Shown: positions 23,415-32,421 of the stretch, piece after piece
Numbering within the stretch: the stretch's first letter is position 1
Layout of the letters: each line of letters starts with the position of its first letter
The notes under the pieces: generated by a model
Database searches by the model: none
The model's input: the letters and a program-made list of their open reading frames with translations, nothing else
Told to the model about the DNA's origin: nothing
Translations under genes and position numbers: made by a program
Source of the DNA: Saccharopolyspora hordei
Lineage (GTDB): Bacteria > Actinomycetota > Actinomycetes > Mycobacteriales > Pseudonocardiaceae
Direction of reading: 5' to 3'
Assembly: GCF_013410345.1 (NCBI RefSeq)
Contig: NZ_JACCFJ010000001.1
Coordinates: 3,323,001 to 3,387,000, forward strand
Length of the DNA: 64,000 nt

Positions 23415-24664
23415 GCTCCGAAGCGTTCCTGACCGATTTCCACGAGGTGGCCCGGATCGGCGCCACGCCCGCGGGTGGCGTCGAGCGGCAGGCGGCCACT
23501 CCGGAGGACAGGGAGGTGCGCGACTGGTTCGCCGCGTTCGCCGCCCGGCGGGGCTGGCCGGTCCGGGTCGACTCCATCGGCAACATGTTCGCGCTCGTGG
23601 AGTGGCGGCCGGGCGCCGACTTCGTGCTGGTCGGCTCGCACATGGACAGCCAGCCGCTCGGCGGGCGCTTCGACGGCGCCTACGGCGTGATCGCGGCCCT
23701 GCACGCGGCGGACCGCATCGCCACCCGGGTGGCGCAGGGCGCCCCGCCGCCGGAGCACAACCTCGCGGTCGTCAACTGGTTCAACGAGGAGGGCAGCCGG
23801 TTCGCGCCCTCGATCATGGGCAGCTCGGTGTTCGCCGGGTTGATGGACGAGCAGGAGATGCTGCAGGTCACCGACCGCGACGGGGTCACCGTGGCCGAGG
23901 CGCTGGACGCCATCGGCTACCGCGGCACCGACGAGCGGCCCACCCCGGTCGCCTACGCGGAGATCCACATCGAGCAGGGCCCCGTCCTAGAGCGCGAGGG
24001 CATCCCGCTCGGCGCGGTGGACTGCAGCTGGTACACGCAGAAGCTCGACGTGGAGGTGCTGGGGGAGCAGTCGCACACCGGCGCGACCGCGATGGCCGAC
24101 CGCCGCGACGCCCTGGTCGCCGCGTCCGAGGTGGTGCTGCTCGTCCACGACGTCACCGAGGAGTTCGAGCCGGAGTCGATGGTGTCCTCGGTGGGCTACC
24201 TGACCCTGGAGCCGAACTCGCCGATCGTGGTGCCGCGCCGGGTCCACCTGGTCGCCGACCTCCGCGCCAACCGGCCGGAGATCGTGCAGCAGGCCCGCGA
24301 CCTGCTGCTGGAGCGGATCGCGGAGGTCGCGCGCAAGCGGGACCTGACCATCGACGTGCGGGACTTCGACGTCCGGCCGGTCCAGCGCTTCCCCGAGGAG
24401 GGGCTGGAGCTCAGCGAGAAGGTGGCCGCCGAGCTCGGCGCGGGCATCCGGCGGATCAACACCATGGCCGGGCACGACTCGGTGGCGATGAACCGCATCG
24501 TCCCGTCGGTGATGCTGTTCGTGCCGTCCGTCGACGGGGTCAGCCACTGCGAGCGCGAGTTCACCACCGACGAGCAGATGGTCGTGGGCGTCGACGCGCT
24601 CACCGAAGCCACCTGGAAGCTGCTGCACGGCGAGCTCGACGGGGTGCGGGAGGAGCAGCGGTGA
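23411..24664 (+). CDS. M20 zinc amidohydrolase (N-carbamoyl amino acid hydrolase / allantoate amidohydrolase type)
   Basis: The 417-residue protein has the dinuclear zinc ligands of the hydantoinase/carbamoylase family: His in GSHMDSQP, Asp in GRFDGAYGV, Glu pair in WFNEEGSRF and His in AEIHIEQGPVL; the last ligand is in the VSHCERE segment near the C-terminus. The lid domain (about 210-330) has HTGATAMADRRDAL. These enzymes hydrolyse carbamoyl, ureido or amide bonds of amino acid derivatives. It overlaps the transporter and the amidase by four bases at each end. The order transporter, amidohydrolase, amidase suggests stepwise breakdown of one amide-rich nutrient. Confidence 0.9.
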   Translation: MSSEAFLTDFHEVARIGATPAGGVERQAATPEDREVRDWFAAFAARRGWPVRVDSIGNMFALVEWRPGADFVLVGSHMDSQPLGGRFDGAYGVIAALHAADRIATRVAQGAPPPEHNLAVVNWFNEEGSRFAPSIMGSSVFAGLMDEQEMLQVTDRDGVTVAEALDAIGYRGTDERPTPVAYAEIHIEQGPVLEREGIPLGAVDCSWYTQKLDVEVLGEQSHTGATAMADRRDALVAASEVVLLVHDVTEEFEPESMVSSVGYLTLEPNSPIVVPRRVHLVADLRANRPEIVQQARDLLLERIAEVARKRDLTIDVRDFDVRPVQRFPEEGLELSEKVAAELGAGIRRINTMAGHDSVAMNRIVPSVMLFVPSVDGVSHCEREFTTDEQMVVGVDALTEATWKLLHGELDGVREEQR

Positions 24665-26139
24665 CCGACGCCGACCTCGCCCACCTCGACGCGGTCTCCG
24701 CGCTGCGGGCCTTCCGCGCCCTGGAGCTGTCGCCGGTGGAACTGCTGGAGGCCCTCACGGCCCAGGTCGAGCGGGTCAACGGCGACCGGGAGACCGGCGT
24801 CAACGCCTTCACCGAGACCCTGTTCGACGAGGCGCGGGCCGAGGCCGAGCGCGCCGCGGACGCCTACGTCCGCGCCGCCCGCGCGGGGGAACCGACCCCG
24901 CCGCTGCTCGGGATCCCGGTGGCCACCAAGGAGAAGCACCCCCTCGCCGGGCGGCGGATCGAGCAGGGGCTGGCCGCGCACGCCGGACGCGTGGCGGACG
25001 CCGACCACCCCGTGGTGGAGCGCGTCCGGCAGGCGGGCGGGATCGTCCACGCCCGCACGACCTCGCCGGAGTTCAGCTGCGCCACGGTGACGCACAGCCC
25101 GATGTGGGGCATCACCCGCAACCCGTGGAACCTCGCTGCGACACCGGGAGGGTCGTCCGGCGGGTCGGCCGCGGCCCTCGCCGCGGGCATGACCACGCTG
25201 GCGACCGCCTCCGACATCGCCGGGTCGACCCGCGTGCCCGCGGCGTTCACCGGGACCGTCGGGTACAAGGCGCCCTACGGCCGGATCCCGGGCCTGCCGC
25301 CGCTCAGCGCCGACTGGTACCGGGGCGACGGGCCGATGGCGCGCACCGTGGCCGACACCGCGCTGCTCGCCTCGGTCATGGCGGGACGGCACCCGGTGGA
25401 CCACACCTCGTGGGGGCCGCACGGTGAACCGGTCCCGCTGCCCGAGGACCCGGTGGCCGCGCTGCGCGGGGTGCGGATCGGGCTCTCGGTGCGGTTGGGG
25501 GGCTTCGCGGTCGACCCCGAGGTCGAATCGTCCACACTGGACGTGGCGAAGCGGCTCGAGGACGCCGGGGCCGTGGTGGTGCCGGTGGAGCTGCCGTGGA
25601 CCAGCGGCCAGGTGATGCGCACCATCTTCGCCCACTTCGGACAGGTCCTCGGTCCCGCCGTGGAGCGGGAGTCCGGGGGACTGCACCGGTTGGCGCCGTA
25701 CACCCGGCGCTTCGTCGAGGACGCCCGCCGGGCGGCCGAGCGCGACGGCCTCCTCGACTCCCTCGCGCTCGACACCGCGATGCAGCGCGAGCTGGCGATC
25801 GCGATGTCCGGGGTGGACGCGCTGCTGTGCCCGACCAACGCGGTGACGTCGCTGGCGGCCGACAGCGACTACCTGGACGGCATCGAGATCGCCGGCAGCC
25901 ACCGGGACCACTACTGGGAGGCGCACCTGACCAGCCCGTTCAACGTGGCCAACCGGTGCCCGGTGCTGTCGGTGCCCAGCGGCACGGCGAGCAACGGGGT
26001 GCCCATCGGGGTCCAGGTGGTGGCCCACCCGCACGACGAGCGGACGGTGTTCGCCGTCGGCGCCGCCGTCGAGGCTCTCGTCCCCCGGAAGCCGTGGCCG
26101 ACGCTCGGGGCCGAGCAGGGCACCGGCTCCCCGACCTGA
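24661..26139 (+). CDS. Amidase signature family protein
   Basis: The 492-residue protein carries the amidase Ser-cisSer-Lys triad: Lys90 in PVATKEKHPL, the cis-Ser in TPGGSSGGSAAALAAGM (161-177) and nucleophile Ser189 in SDIAGSTRVPA. The DxxxxxSP-type C-terminal wall reads LLCPTNAVTSLA, and VPSGTASNGVPIGVQVV closes the fold. The start GTG overlaps the preceding stop (GTGA). It hydrolyses an unknown amide, probably downstream of the M20 enzyme. The usual Asp-Ile-Gly-Gly-Ser is Asp-Ile-Ala-Gly-Ser here, a mild change. Confidence 0.9.
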   Translation: MTDADLAHLDAVSALRAFRALELSPVELLEALTAQVERVNGDRETGVNAFTETLFDEARAEAERAADAYVRAARAGEPTPPLLGIPVATKEKHPLAGRRIEQGLAAHAGRVADADHPVVERVRQAGGIVHARTTSPEFSCATVTHSPMWGITRNPWNLAATPGGSSGGSAAALAAGMTTLATASDIAGSTRVPAAFTGTVGYKAPYGRIPGLPPLSADWYRGDGPMARTVADTALLASVMAGRHPVDHTSWGPHGEPVPLPEDPVAALRGVRIGLSVRLGGFAVDPEVESSTLDVAKRLEDAGAVVVPVELPWTSGQVMRTIFAHFGQVLGPAVERESGGLHRLAPYTRRFVEDARRAAERDGLLDSLALDTAMQRELAIAMSGVDALLCPTNAVTSLAADSDYLDGIEIAGSHRDHYWEAHLTSPFNVANRCPVLSVPSGTASNGVPIGVQVVAHPHDERTVFAVGAAVEALVPRKPWPTLGAEQGTGSPT

Positions 26140-26181
26140 CCCCGCGGCCCGCGCAGCGGGAAGACGCTGCGAGGGCTGCGG

Positions 26182-26988
26182 TCAGCGCATCCGGCCGACG
26201 GCTCCGTAGCCGTTGGTCGGTGGTTCGTCGGTGGCCTCGGGCCAGTGGTTGATCGGGGTGAGGCCGGGTTCGACGAGCTCGCAGCCCTCGAACAGCGCGG
26301 CGATCTCCTCGCGGGTGCGCAGCACCAGCGGTGTCGTCGTGCCGCGGTAGACCTCCTGGCCGCCCCGGGCCTCGTGCTCGCTCATGGTGATCCGCGCCGC
26401 GTGCGACAGCGCCAGGTAGCTGCCCGGCGGGCAGGCCTCGCGGTAGGCGCGCAGGACGCCGAGCGGGTCATCGGAGTCGGGCACGAAGTGCAGGATGGCC
26501 ACGGCCAGCACGGCGACCGGGCGGGAGAAGTCGAGCAGCCCGGACACCCCTGGTGCGGACAGGACCGCTCGCGGCTCGCGGATGTCGGCTTGGGTGACGC
26601 TGACGTGCGGCTCGTCGGCGAGGAGCGCGCGGGCGTGCGCGACGGCGACGGGCTCGACGTCGACGTAGGCGACGCGGGCCTCGGGATCGTGCTGGTGGGC
26701 GATCTCGTGCACGTTGCCGACGGTGGGCACCCCGGAGCCGAGGTCGAGGAACTGGTCGATGCCCTGGTCGCACAGGTACCGCACCACGCGCCCGAGGAAC
26801 CACCGGTTCATCCGGGCGAACCGGCCGATCTCCGGGGTGACCGCCAGCGCCTTCTCGGCGGCCTCGCGGTCGACGGCGAAGTTGGCCGCTCCGCCGAGGT
26901 AGTAGTCGTACATCCGCGCCACGTTCGGCGAGGACGTGTCCACCTGCGGACCGGTCGGCTGCGCGTCGTCGCGGTCAGGACGCTCCAT
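26182..26988 (-). CDS. DUF574 SAM-dependent methyltransferase
   Basis: The 268-residue protein belongs to the actinomycete-specific S-adenosylmethionine methyltransferase group PF04672. It has the signature NVARMYDYYLGGAANFAVDR (24-43), motif I DLGSGVPTVGNVHE and YVDVEPVAVAHA. Later elements are ILHFVPDSDDP and SHAARITMSE. ATG 26988 was preferred over GTG 26994 because GGAGGA lies at the right distance. Substrates of this abundant family are unknown. It stands alone between the amidase operon and the MHS gene and is probably monocistronic. Confidence 0.87.
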   Translation of the reverse strand: MERPDRDDAQPTGPQVDTSSPNVARMYDYYLGGAANFAVDREAAEKALAVTPEIGRFARMNRWFLGRVVRYLCDQGIDQFLDLGSGVPTVGNVHEIAHQHDPEARVAYVDVEPVAVAHARALLADEPHVSVTQADIREPRAVLSAPGVSGLLDFSRPVAVLAVAILHFVPDSDDPLGVLRAYREACPPGSYLALSHAARITMSEHEARGGQEVYRGTTTPLVLRTREEIAALFEGCELVEPGLTPINHWPEATDEPPTNGYGAVGRMR

Positions 26989-27057
26989 CGTCACTCCTCC
27001 CCGTCGTCGGCGACACCCTAGCTCTTGCGGGGCCGAGGTGGTCCCCGGACGGAGCGG

Positions 27058-28494
27058 TCAGCGGCGGTGGGGCGGTGGCGGGTTCTCCAGCGGGATCCCG
27101 TCCGGGGACAGCGGCGGCGCGGGCAGGTCGGCGCTCGAGGTGAGCGGGGCGGCGCCCTGCAGGGCCCGCCCGGCCGGTTCCCGGACCAGCAGCGTGCTCA
27201 CCACGCCGATCACCCCGGCGGCGACGAGGTAGTAGCCCGGCCAGTCCAGGTCGCCGGTCGTGGTCACCGCGACCCCGATGATCGTGGGTGCGGTGCCGGC
27301 GAAGGCCGACACGAACACGTTGAAGACGATGGACAGGCTGCCGTACCGGACGAAGGTGGGGAACAGCGCGGGCAGCGTCGACGGGGTCACCGCCGCGAAG
27401 CAGAGCAGCGCGAACCCCATGACCGCCAGGCCGAGCAGCTGTCCCTCCGGCCCGGCCCGCAGCAGCCACACCGAGGGCAGCCCGAGCAGCACCAGCACCG
27501 CGCTGCCGGTGAGCAGCACCGGTTTCCGGCCGATCCGGTCGCTGAGCAGGCCGGTGGGGACGATGGCGCAGAGCATCGCGAGCATGACGACCACCTGCAG
27601 CGCGGTCGCCAGCGCTCCGCTGGTCCCGCTCTGGCCGTGACCGGGCAGGGTGCGCGTCAGGTAGGTCGGCACGTAGTTGGTCAGCACGTAGTTGGTGGTG
27701 TTCCAGGCGACGACGAGCCCACCCGCCACCAGTGCCGCGGAACGGCACCGGGTGAGCAGGATCTGGAACACCCGCCGCAGCGCCATCGTGGCCATCGCCG
27801 GGGAGCGCTCCATCAGCTGCCGGAACGCGGGCGTCTCCGCCAGGCGCAGCCGGAGGTAGAGCCCGATGACCCCCAGCGGCAGGGCGAGCAGGAAGGGCAG
27901 CCGCCACCCCCAGGACAGCAGGTCGTCTCCCGGCAGCACGGCGACCAGGAGGGCGGAGACGCCGGCGCCGACCGCGTACCCGGTGATCGTGCCGAACTCC
28001 AGCCAGCTGCCGAGGAACCCGCGCCTGCGGTCCGGCGCGTACTCGGCGACCAGGGTCACCGCGCCGGTGTACTCGCCGCCCGCCGCGAAGCCCTGCACCA
28101 GGCGGATGAGCAGCACGATCGCCGGGGCCGCGGGGCCGAGGGCGTCGTAGCCGGGCACCACGCCGAGCAGCGCGGTCGCGACGGTCATCAGCAGGATGGT
28201 CGTGGACAGCACCCGGGTCCGGCCGATCCGGTCGCCCATCGGTCCGAAGAGGACACCGCCGAGCGGGCGCACCACGAACGCGGCGGCGAACGTGGCCAGG
28301 GTCACCACCGCCGCCCATTCGCCGGCGTCGGGGAAGAAGACCCGGTCCAGGGCGACGGCGGCGAGGTAGGAGTAGATGCCGAAGTCGTACCAGGAGGCGA
28401 AGTTGCCCAGCGTCGCCGCCGTCGTGGCGCGGCGGATGGTGCGAGCGTCCTCGATGGCCGGCTCGCCGCCCACCGGCACGGGCGGCCCGGTCAC
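27058..28494 (-). CDS. MHS-family transporter, candidate betaine/dimethylglycine importer
   Basis: The 478-residue MFS protein has NFASWYDFGIYSYLA in helix 1, GPMGDRIGRTRVL in the 2-3 loop and QGFAAGGEYTGAVTL in helix 5, all MHS features. GTG 28494 was chosen because it overlaps the stop of a 17-codon leader frame that owns the only good ribosome site (CAGGAG). An ACTGATATA-type operator lies just upstream and recurs before the formaldehyde dehydrogenase, glyA and sdaA genes, so uptake of glycine betaine or a methylated glycine is the best guess; ProP, a betaine carrier, is in the same group. Substrate assignment is inference. Confidence 0.85.
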   Translation of the reverse strand: MTGPPVPVGGEPAIEDARTIRRATTAATLGNFASWYDFGIYSYLAAVALDRVFFPDAGEWAAVVTLATFAAAFVVRPLGGVLFGPMGDRIGRTRVLSTTILLMTVATALLGVVPGYDALGPAAPAIVLLIRLVQGFAAGGEYTGAVTLVAEYAPDRRRGFLGSWLEFGTITGYAVGAGVSALLVAVLPGDDLLSWGWRLPFLLALPLGVIGLYLRLRLAETPAFRQLMERSPAMATMALRRVFQILLTRCRSAALVAGGLVVAWNTTNYVLTNYVPTYLTRTLPGHGQSGTSGALATALQVVVMLAMLCAIVPTGLLSDRIGRKPVLLTGSAVLVLLGLPSVWLLRAGPEGQLLGLAVMGFALLCFAAVTPSTLPALFPTFVRYGSLSIVFNVFVSAFAGTAPTIIGVAVTTTGDLDWPGYYLVAAGVIGVVSTLLVREPAGRALQGAAPLTSSADLPAPPLSPDGIPLENPPPPHRR

Positions 28495-28544
28495 CCGGCG
28501 GCTCCGGCCCGACCGGTCCACGACGACCAGCAGAGCTGACGCAT
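28491..28544 (-). CDS. Putative leader peptide coupled to MHS transporter
   Basis: The ATG at 28544 sits behind CAGGAGTGGTC and opens a frame of 17 codons (MRQLCWSSWTGRAGAAG) whose stop TGA overlaps the transporter's GTG as GTGA. The transporter has no ribosome site of its own at that GTG, so translation is probably coupled through this leader. Two Trp and one Cys codons are present in the first nine positions; an attenuation role is possible but unproven. Confidence 0.4.
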   Translation of the reverse strand: MRQLCWSSWTGRAGAAG

Positions 28545-28563
28545 GACCACTCCTGATCGGTGA

Positions 28564-28577
28564 ACTGATATATCTGA
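28564..28577. promoter_or_regulatory. GntR/FCD-type operator candidate, site 1 (MHS transporter)
   Basis: ACTGATATATCTGA, read on the other strand as TCAGATATATCAGT, matches the dyad ACTGRTATAYCAGT in most positions. It lies 20 bases upstream of the transporter leader, in an unusually AT-rich patch. The same motif occurs at 32291, 34201 and 46122. Confidence 0.5.
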
Positions 28578-28615
28578 GCACGGTAACGGGGACGCCACGG
28601 GTGGTCAAGGGTCGG

Positions 28616-29395
28616 CTACGGGCCCGCGAGCTGCCGCAACCGCTCGTGGACCTCGTCGGCCGCTTCGGCGAGAACCCGTGCCACGTCGGGGAAATCGGCG
28701 GGGCGGAGGTGCTCGGGGCCGGCCGACACGCTCAGCGCGCCGGCCAGGCGGCCGCCCGGGGCGCGGACCGGCACCGCGACCGAGTGCAGGTCGGGTTCGA
28801 ACTCGCCGCTGGAAGCGGCCCACCCCCGGGCGCGCACCCGGAGCAGGTCGGCCACCAGGGCCCCGCGCGAGGTGATGGTGTTCGCGGTGAACCGCTGGAG
28901 CGGGCCGCGCAGGACCTCGTCGAGGTCCTCGTGGGCGTAGTTGGCGAGCAACGCCTTCCCGCTCGCGGTGGCGTGCAGCGGCACGCGGAGCCCGATCCAG
29001 TTCCGCTCGGTGCTGGGCTCCTGCACGACCGCGGTCGCGCCGCCGCTCTCGCGGACGCTCAGGCTCACCGTCCCGTGCAGCTCGGCGGCGAGCCGGACGC
29101 AGACCGGGTGGCTCTCCCGGGCGATGTCCAGCTGCGCGGTGGTCGCCCCGGCCAGCCGGACGATGCCGAACCCGAGCTGGAACTTCCCGCGGGAACCGGA
29201 CTGCTCGACGAACCGGTACTTCTCCAGCGCGGTCATCAGCCGGGACGCGGTGGACTTGTGCACGCCCAGTTCGCGCGCCAGCTCGGTGACGCCGGACGGG
29301 CCGCGGCGGGCCAGGAGGACGAGCATCGACAGGGCCCGGTCCACGGCTTGCGTGGGCGTCCGAGGCTCGGCTGCGGCATCGCCGTTGTTGTTCAT
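28616..29395 (-). CDS. IclR-family regulator of the Rieske oxygenase genes
   Basis: The 259-residue protein has an N-terminal winged helix (VDRALSMLVLLARRGPSGVTELA, then HKSTASRLMTALEKYRFVEQ) and an IclR effector domain (LHATASGKALLAN and FTANTITSRGALVADLLRVRARGWA). ATG 29395 has GGAG seven bases upstream and follows a run of Asn codons at the start. It is divergent from the Rieske ferredoxin gene with dyads in between, so control of the three-component oxygenase is likely. The effector might be betaine or a related quaternary amine; this is inference. Confidence 0.9.
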   Translation of the reverse strand: MNNNGDAAAEPRTPTQAVDRALSMLVLLARRGPSGVTELARELGVHKSTASRLMTALEKYRFVEQSGSRGKFQLGFGIVRLAGATTAQLDIARESHPVCVRLAAELHGTVSLSVRESGGATAVVQEPSTERNWIGLRVPLHATASGKALLANYAHEDLDEVLRGPLQRFTANTITSRGALVADLLRVRARGWAASSGEFEPDLHSVAVPVRAPGGRLAGALSVSAGPEHLRPADFPDVARVLAEAADEVHERLRQLAGP

Positions 29396-29470
29396 CGTGC
29401 AACTCCGAACTGGTGGCGGGCTGATCTCGGTCCGGACGATTGACGGGCCGGGGCCGGTGCCTGATGCTCT

Positions 29471-29506
29471 GTTGCGAATCACACGTCGTGTTCCTCAATC
29501 AGCAAC
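29471..29506. promoter_or_regulatory. Nested inverted repeats in the IclR/Rieske divergent promoter
   Basis: GTTGC (29471-29475) and GCAAC (29502-29506) enclose the palindrome ACACG-T-CGTGT (29481-29491). They lie 11-46 bases before the ferredoxin start and are the best operator candidates for the divergent IclR protein. Confidence 0.45.
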
Positions 29507-29516
29507 AGGAGCAGCG

Positions 29517-29864
29517 ATGATCCCAGTTGGTCCGGTCTCCGCCATCCCGGTCGGAGAGTCTGTACGTGTGCAGGGCAGCGTGGCAATCGCGGTGTTCAAC
29601 GTGGAGGGCGAGTTCTACGCGATCGACGACACGTGCACCCACCAAGACGCTTCGCTGTCGGACGGGTGGCTCGAGGGCTGCGCCGTCGAATGTCCGCTGC
29701 ACGCCGCGTGCTTCGACCTGCGCACGGGCCGGCCCAGCGGGCCGCCCGCGCGGAAGCCGGTGCGCACGCACCAGGTCGTCGTCGACGACGGGCAGGTCTA
29801 CGTGCTCGAGTCGGCGGGGGTCGAGGCCGGTGCCGCCGGAGCGGTCGCGGAAGAGGTCCGGTGA
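29517..29864 (+). CDS. Rieske-type [2Fe-2S] ferredoxin component
   Basis: The 115-residue protein is a stand-alone Rieske ferredoxin. The cluster ligands are in CTHQDASLSDG (Cys-Thr-His) and CPLHAACF (Cys-x-x-His), separated by the usual 16-17 residues; the fold starts with VQGSVAIAVFNVEGEFYAIDD. ATG 29517 follows AGGAG. The stop overlaps the reductase start (TGATG). It should shuttle electrons from the FAD reductase to the terminal oxygenase. This makes the system a three-component one, unlike the two-component GbcAB of Pseudomonas. Confidence 0.92.
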   Translation: MIPVGPVSAIPVGESVRVQGSVAIAVFNVEGEFYAIDDTCTHQDASLSDGWLEGCAVECPLHAACFDLRTGRPSGPPARKPVRTHQVVVDDGQVYVLESAGVEAGAAGAVAEEVR

Positions 29865-31039
29865 TGCGGACGATCGCCGTCGTCGGGGCCTCCCTCGCCG
29901 GGCTGACCACCACCCGGGCCCTGCGCGACCAGGGGTTCGAGGGGCGGATCGTGGTGATCGGCGACGAGACCCACGCGCCGTACGACCGCCCGCCGCTGTC
30001 GAAGGAGTTCCTGGCCGGCACGGTCTCGGCGGACGACCTGGCGCTGTCGACCCCCGAGGACGACGCGCTGGCCGCCGAGTGGCGGCTGGGCCGCACCGCG
30101 GTCGCGCTGGACACCGCCGACCGGGCGGTGGTCCTCGACGACGGCGAGCGGGTCGTGGCCGACGCCGTGGTGCTGGCGACCGGTGCCCGGGCGCGCCGGT
30201 TGCCGGGGGAGCTGCCCCGGGGCGTGCACACGCTCCGCACCTACGACGACGCGGTCGCGCTGCGCGCGGACCTGGTCGCCGGAGCCCGGCTGGTGGTGGT
30301 CGGGGCGGGGTTCATCGGCTCCGAGATCGCCTCCACCGCACGGGGTCTGGGCGTCGAGGTCGACGTCGTCGAGACCGCGCGGGTGCCGCTGCAGAAGCCG
30401 CTCGGCGCCGAGATGGGCGCGGTGTGCGCCGGGCTGCACGCCACCCGGGGCGTGCGGTTGCACACCGGCGTCGGTCTCGCCGAGGTCCTCGGGGCCGAGC
30501 GGGTGACGGGCGTCCGCCTGACCGACGGCCGGGAGCTGCCCGCCGACGTGGTCGTGGTCGGCATCGGGGCCGAACCGTGCGTGGAGTGGTTGCACGGCTC
30601 GGGCGTCGACCTCGACGACGGGGTGGTCACCGATGCCCAGGGCGCCACCAGCGTGCCGGGCGTCTTCGCGGTCGGCGACTGCGCCCACTCCCACCGGCCC
30701 TTCCTCGGCGCGCCCCGGCGCCTGGAGCACTGGACCAACGCCGTGCAGCAGCCGGTCGCGGCGGTCTCGGCGCTGCTCGGCCGGGACCACTCACCGCCGC
30801 CGCACCACGAGGTGCCGTACTTCTGGTCGGACCAGTACGGCCACACGATCCAGTTCGCCGGCCACCGGACCGCCGGGTCCCGGATCGAGGTGCTCGAGGG
30901 CAGCCTGGAGTCCCTCGACTTCCTCGCGCTCTACCGGGACTCCGAGGGCACCCCGGAGGCCGTGCTCGCCATCGACCGCGCCCGCTCGTTCGGGCGGTGG
31001 CGCCGCCAGCTCGCCGGAGCCGTGCTGGCGACGCGCTGA
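29864..31039 (+). CDS. FAD-dependent ferredoxin reductase
   Basis: The 391-residue protein belongs to the BphA4/rhodocoxin reductase type. The FAD site is AVVGASLAGLTTTRALR (5-21), YDRPPLSKEFLAG follows, the NADH site is VVVGAGFIGSEIASTA (about 145-160), and FAVGDCAH binds the flavin near 265. A C-terminal domain (about 320-391) ends the fold. It takes electrons from NADH to the Rieske ferredoxin encoded just upstream, with overlapping stop and start codons. The operon continues with the oxygenase subunit 69 bases downstream. Confidence 0.92.
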   Translation: MRTIAVVGASLAGLTTTRALRDQGFEGRIVVIGDETHAPYDRPPLSKEFLAGTVSADDLALSTPEDDALAAEWRLGRTAVALDTADRAVVLDDGERVVADAVVLATGARARRLPGELPRGVHTLRTYDDAVALRADLVAGARLVVVGAGFIGSEIASTARGLGVEVDVVETARVPLQKPLGAEMGAVCAGLHATRGVRLHTGVGLAEVLGAERVTGVRLTDGRELPADVVVVGIGAEPCVEWLHGSGVDLDDGVVTDAQGATSVPGVFAVGDCAHSHRPFLGAPRRLEHWTNAVQQPVAAVSALLGRDHSPPPHHEVPYFWSDQYGHTIQFAGHRTAGSRIEVLEGSLESLDFLALYRDSEGTPEAVLAIDRARSFGRWRRQLAGAVLATR

Positions 31040-31108
31040 TCTCGACCGCAGCGGTGGCCCACCGGGCCCCGCGCCGACCCACCACCCGCAGAAGGGGAGG
31101 ACCGTTCG

Positions 31109-32251
31109 TTGAGTTCCGTCGAAGTCCACAGCCAGCAGCCGGAACCCACTGGCAGCCTGATCCCGACCCTGCCGGGGTCGCACTACACCGACCCGGCGGT
31201 GTTCGAGCTCGAGAAGTCCCGCATCTTCCAGCGGCACTGGTTCGCCGCGGCCCGCAGCAGCGACGTGCCCACCCCGGGCAGCTTCCGCAACGTCGACGTC
31301 GGCGGCGAGAGCGTGCTGGTCGTGCGCGGCCGCGACGGTGCGCTGCGCGCCTTCCTCAACGTCTGCCGGCACCGCGGCGCACGCCTGTGCGTCGAGGAGT
31401 CGGGTTCGGTCCGGCGCTCCCTGCAGTGCCCCTACCACGCGTGGACCTACGGCCTCGACGGCAAGCTCGTCGCGGCGCCGAACCTGGGCTCGATGCAGGA
31501 CGTCGACCGCGACGAGTACGGCCTCATCGGCGTCCACCTCCGCGAGTGGCTCGGCGCGGTGTGGGTGTGCCTGGCCGACGAGCCGCCGTCGTTCGAGGAG
31601 ACCGTGCAGGGCGCGGTGACCGTCCGGCTGGGCGACGACACCACCATCGACCGGTGGGGCATCGAGGACCTGGTCGTCGGTCGCCGGATCACCTACGACG
31701 TGAAGGCGAACTGGAAGCTCATCGTCGAGAACTTCATGGAGTGCTACCACTGCGCGACCATCCACCCGGAGCTGACCGAGGTGCTGCCCGAGTTCGCCGA
31801 CGGCTACGCGGCGCAGTACTACGTGGGCCACGGGGCGGAGTTCGCCGAGGAGGTCACCGGGTTCACCGTGGACGGTCAGGGTGGCTTCGGCGCCCTCGCG
31901 GGCGTGGACGCCGAGCACGACCGGCGCTACTACGCGATCACGATCAACCCGCAGGTCTTCCTCAACCTCGTCCCGGACCACGTGATCTTCCACCGCATGT
32001 ACCCGGTGGCGGTGGACCGCACGATCGTCGAGTGCGACTGGCTGTACGCGCAGGAGGTCGTCGACAGCGGGGCTGACCTGTCCGCGTCCGTGGAGCTGTT
32101 CCACCGGGTCAACCAGCAGGACTTCGACGCCTGCGAGCGCTGCCAGCCGGCGATGTCCTCCCGGGCGTACGCGAACGGTGGCGTGCTCGTCCCGAGCGAG
32201 CACCACATCGGGCAGTTCCGCGACTGGGTCACGGCCGCTCTCGCCGACTGA
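31109..32251 (+). CDS. Rieske oxygenase alpha subunit, likely glycine betaine demethylase
   Basis: The 380-residue protein begins with TTG after GGGGAGG. The Rieske cluster ligands are Cys86/His88 (NVCRHRG) and Cys107/His110 (CPYHAW). The mononuclear iron ligands are His214 and His219 in ECYHCATIHPEL. The residue bridging the two metal sites is Glu211, where most aromatic-ring oxygenases have Asp; a Glu here is known for the quaternary-ammonium group (CntA, GbcA). Downstream genes for dimethylglycine and sarcosine oxidation make glycine betaine the likely substrate, releasing formaldehyde. Carnitine or stachydrine are alternatives. Confidence 0.85.
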   Translation: MSSVEVHSQQPEPTGSLIPTLPGSHYTDPAVFELEKSRIFQRHWFAAARSSDVPTPGSFRNVDVGGESVLVVRGRDGALRAFLNVCRHRGARLCVEESGSVRRSLQCPYHAWTYGLDGKLVAAPNLGSMQDVDRDEYGLIGVHLREWLGAVWVCLADEPPSFEETVQGAVTVRLGDDTTIDRWGIEDLVVGRRITYDVKANWKLIVENFMECYHCATIHPELTEVLPEFADGYAAQYYVGHGAEFAEEVTGFTVDGQGGFGALAGVDAEHDRRYYAITINPQVFLNLVPDHVIFHRMYPVAVDRTIVECDWLYAQEVVDSGADLSASVELFHRVNQQDFDACERCQPAMSSRAYANGGVLVPSEHHIGQFRDWVTAALAD

Positions 32252-32290
32252 CCCCCCGCGAGCCCGGACCCGGGGCGCACTGCGCTCTGG

Positions 32291-32304
32291 ACTGATATAC
32301 CAGT
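32291..32304. promoter_or_regulatory. GntR/FCD-type operator candidate, site 2 (formaldehyde dehydrogenase)
   Basis: ACTGATATACCAGT is the best copy of the dyad, with 12 of 14 positions symmetric. It lies 118 bases upstream of the formaldehyde dehydrogenase start, in the gap after the oxygenase gene. Confidence 0.55.
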
Positions 32305-32421
32305 GATGTGTCACCCTGCTGGCACACGGTTCCAGAGCCAGTGCTCCCGGTCCGGGCTCGCGCCCCGCCGCCCCACTCCCTCCGCATCCCCCCGAGCAGA
32401 ACGACGAAGGAGAACCACCGC

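Noticed and set aside
28491-28544. ATG 28544 as the true start of the MHS transporter
   Set aside because: It is in a different phase and stops after 17 codons; the transporter frame uses the overlapping GTG at 28494.
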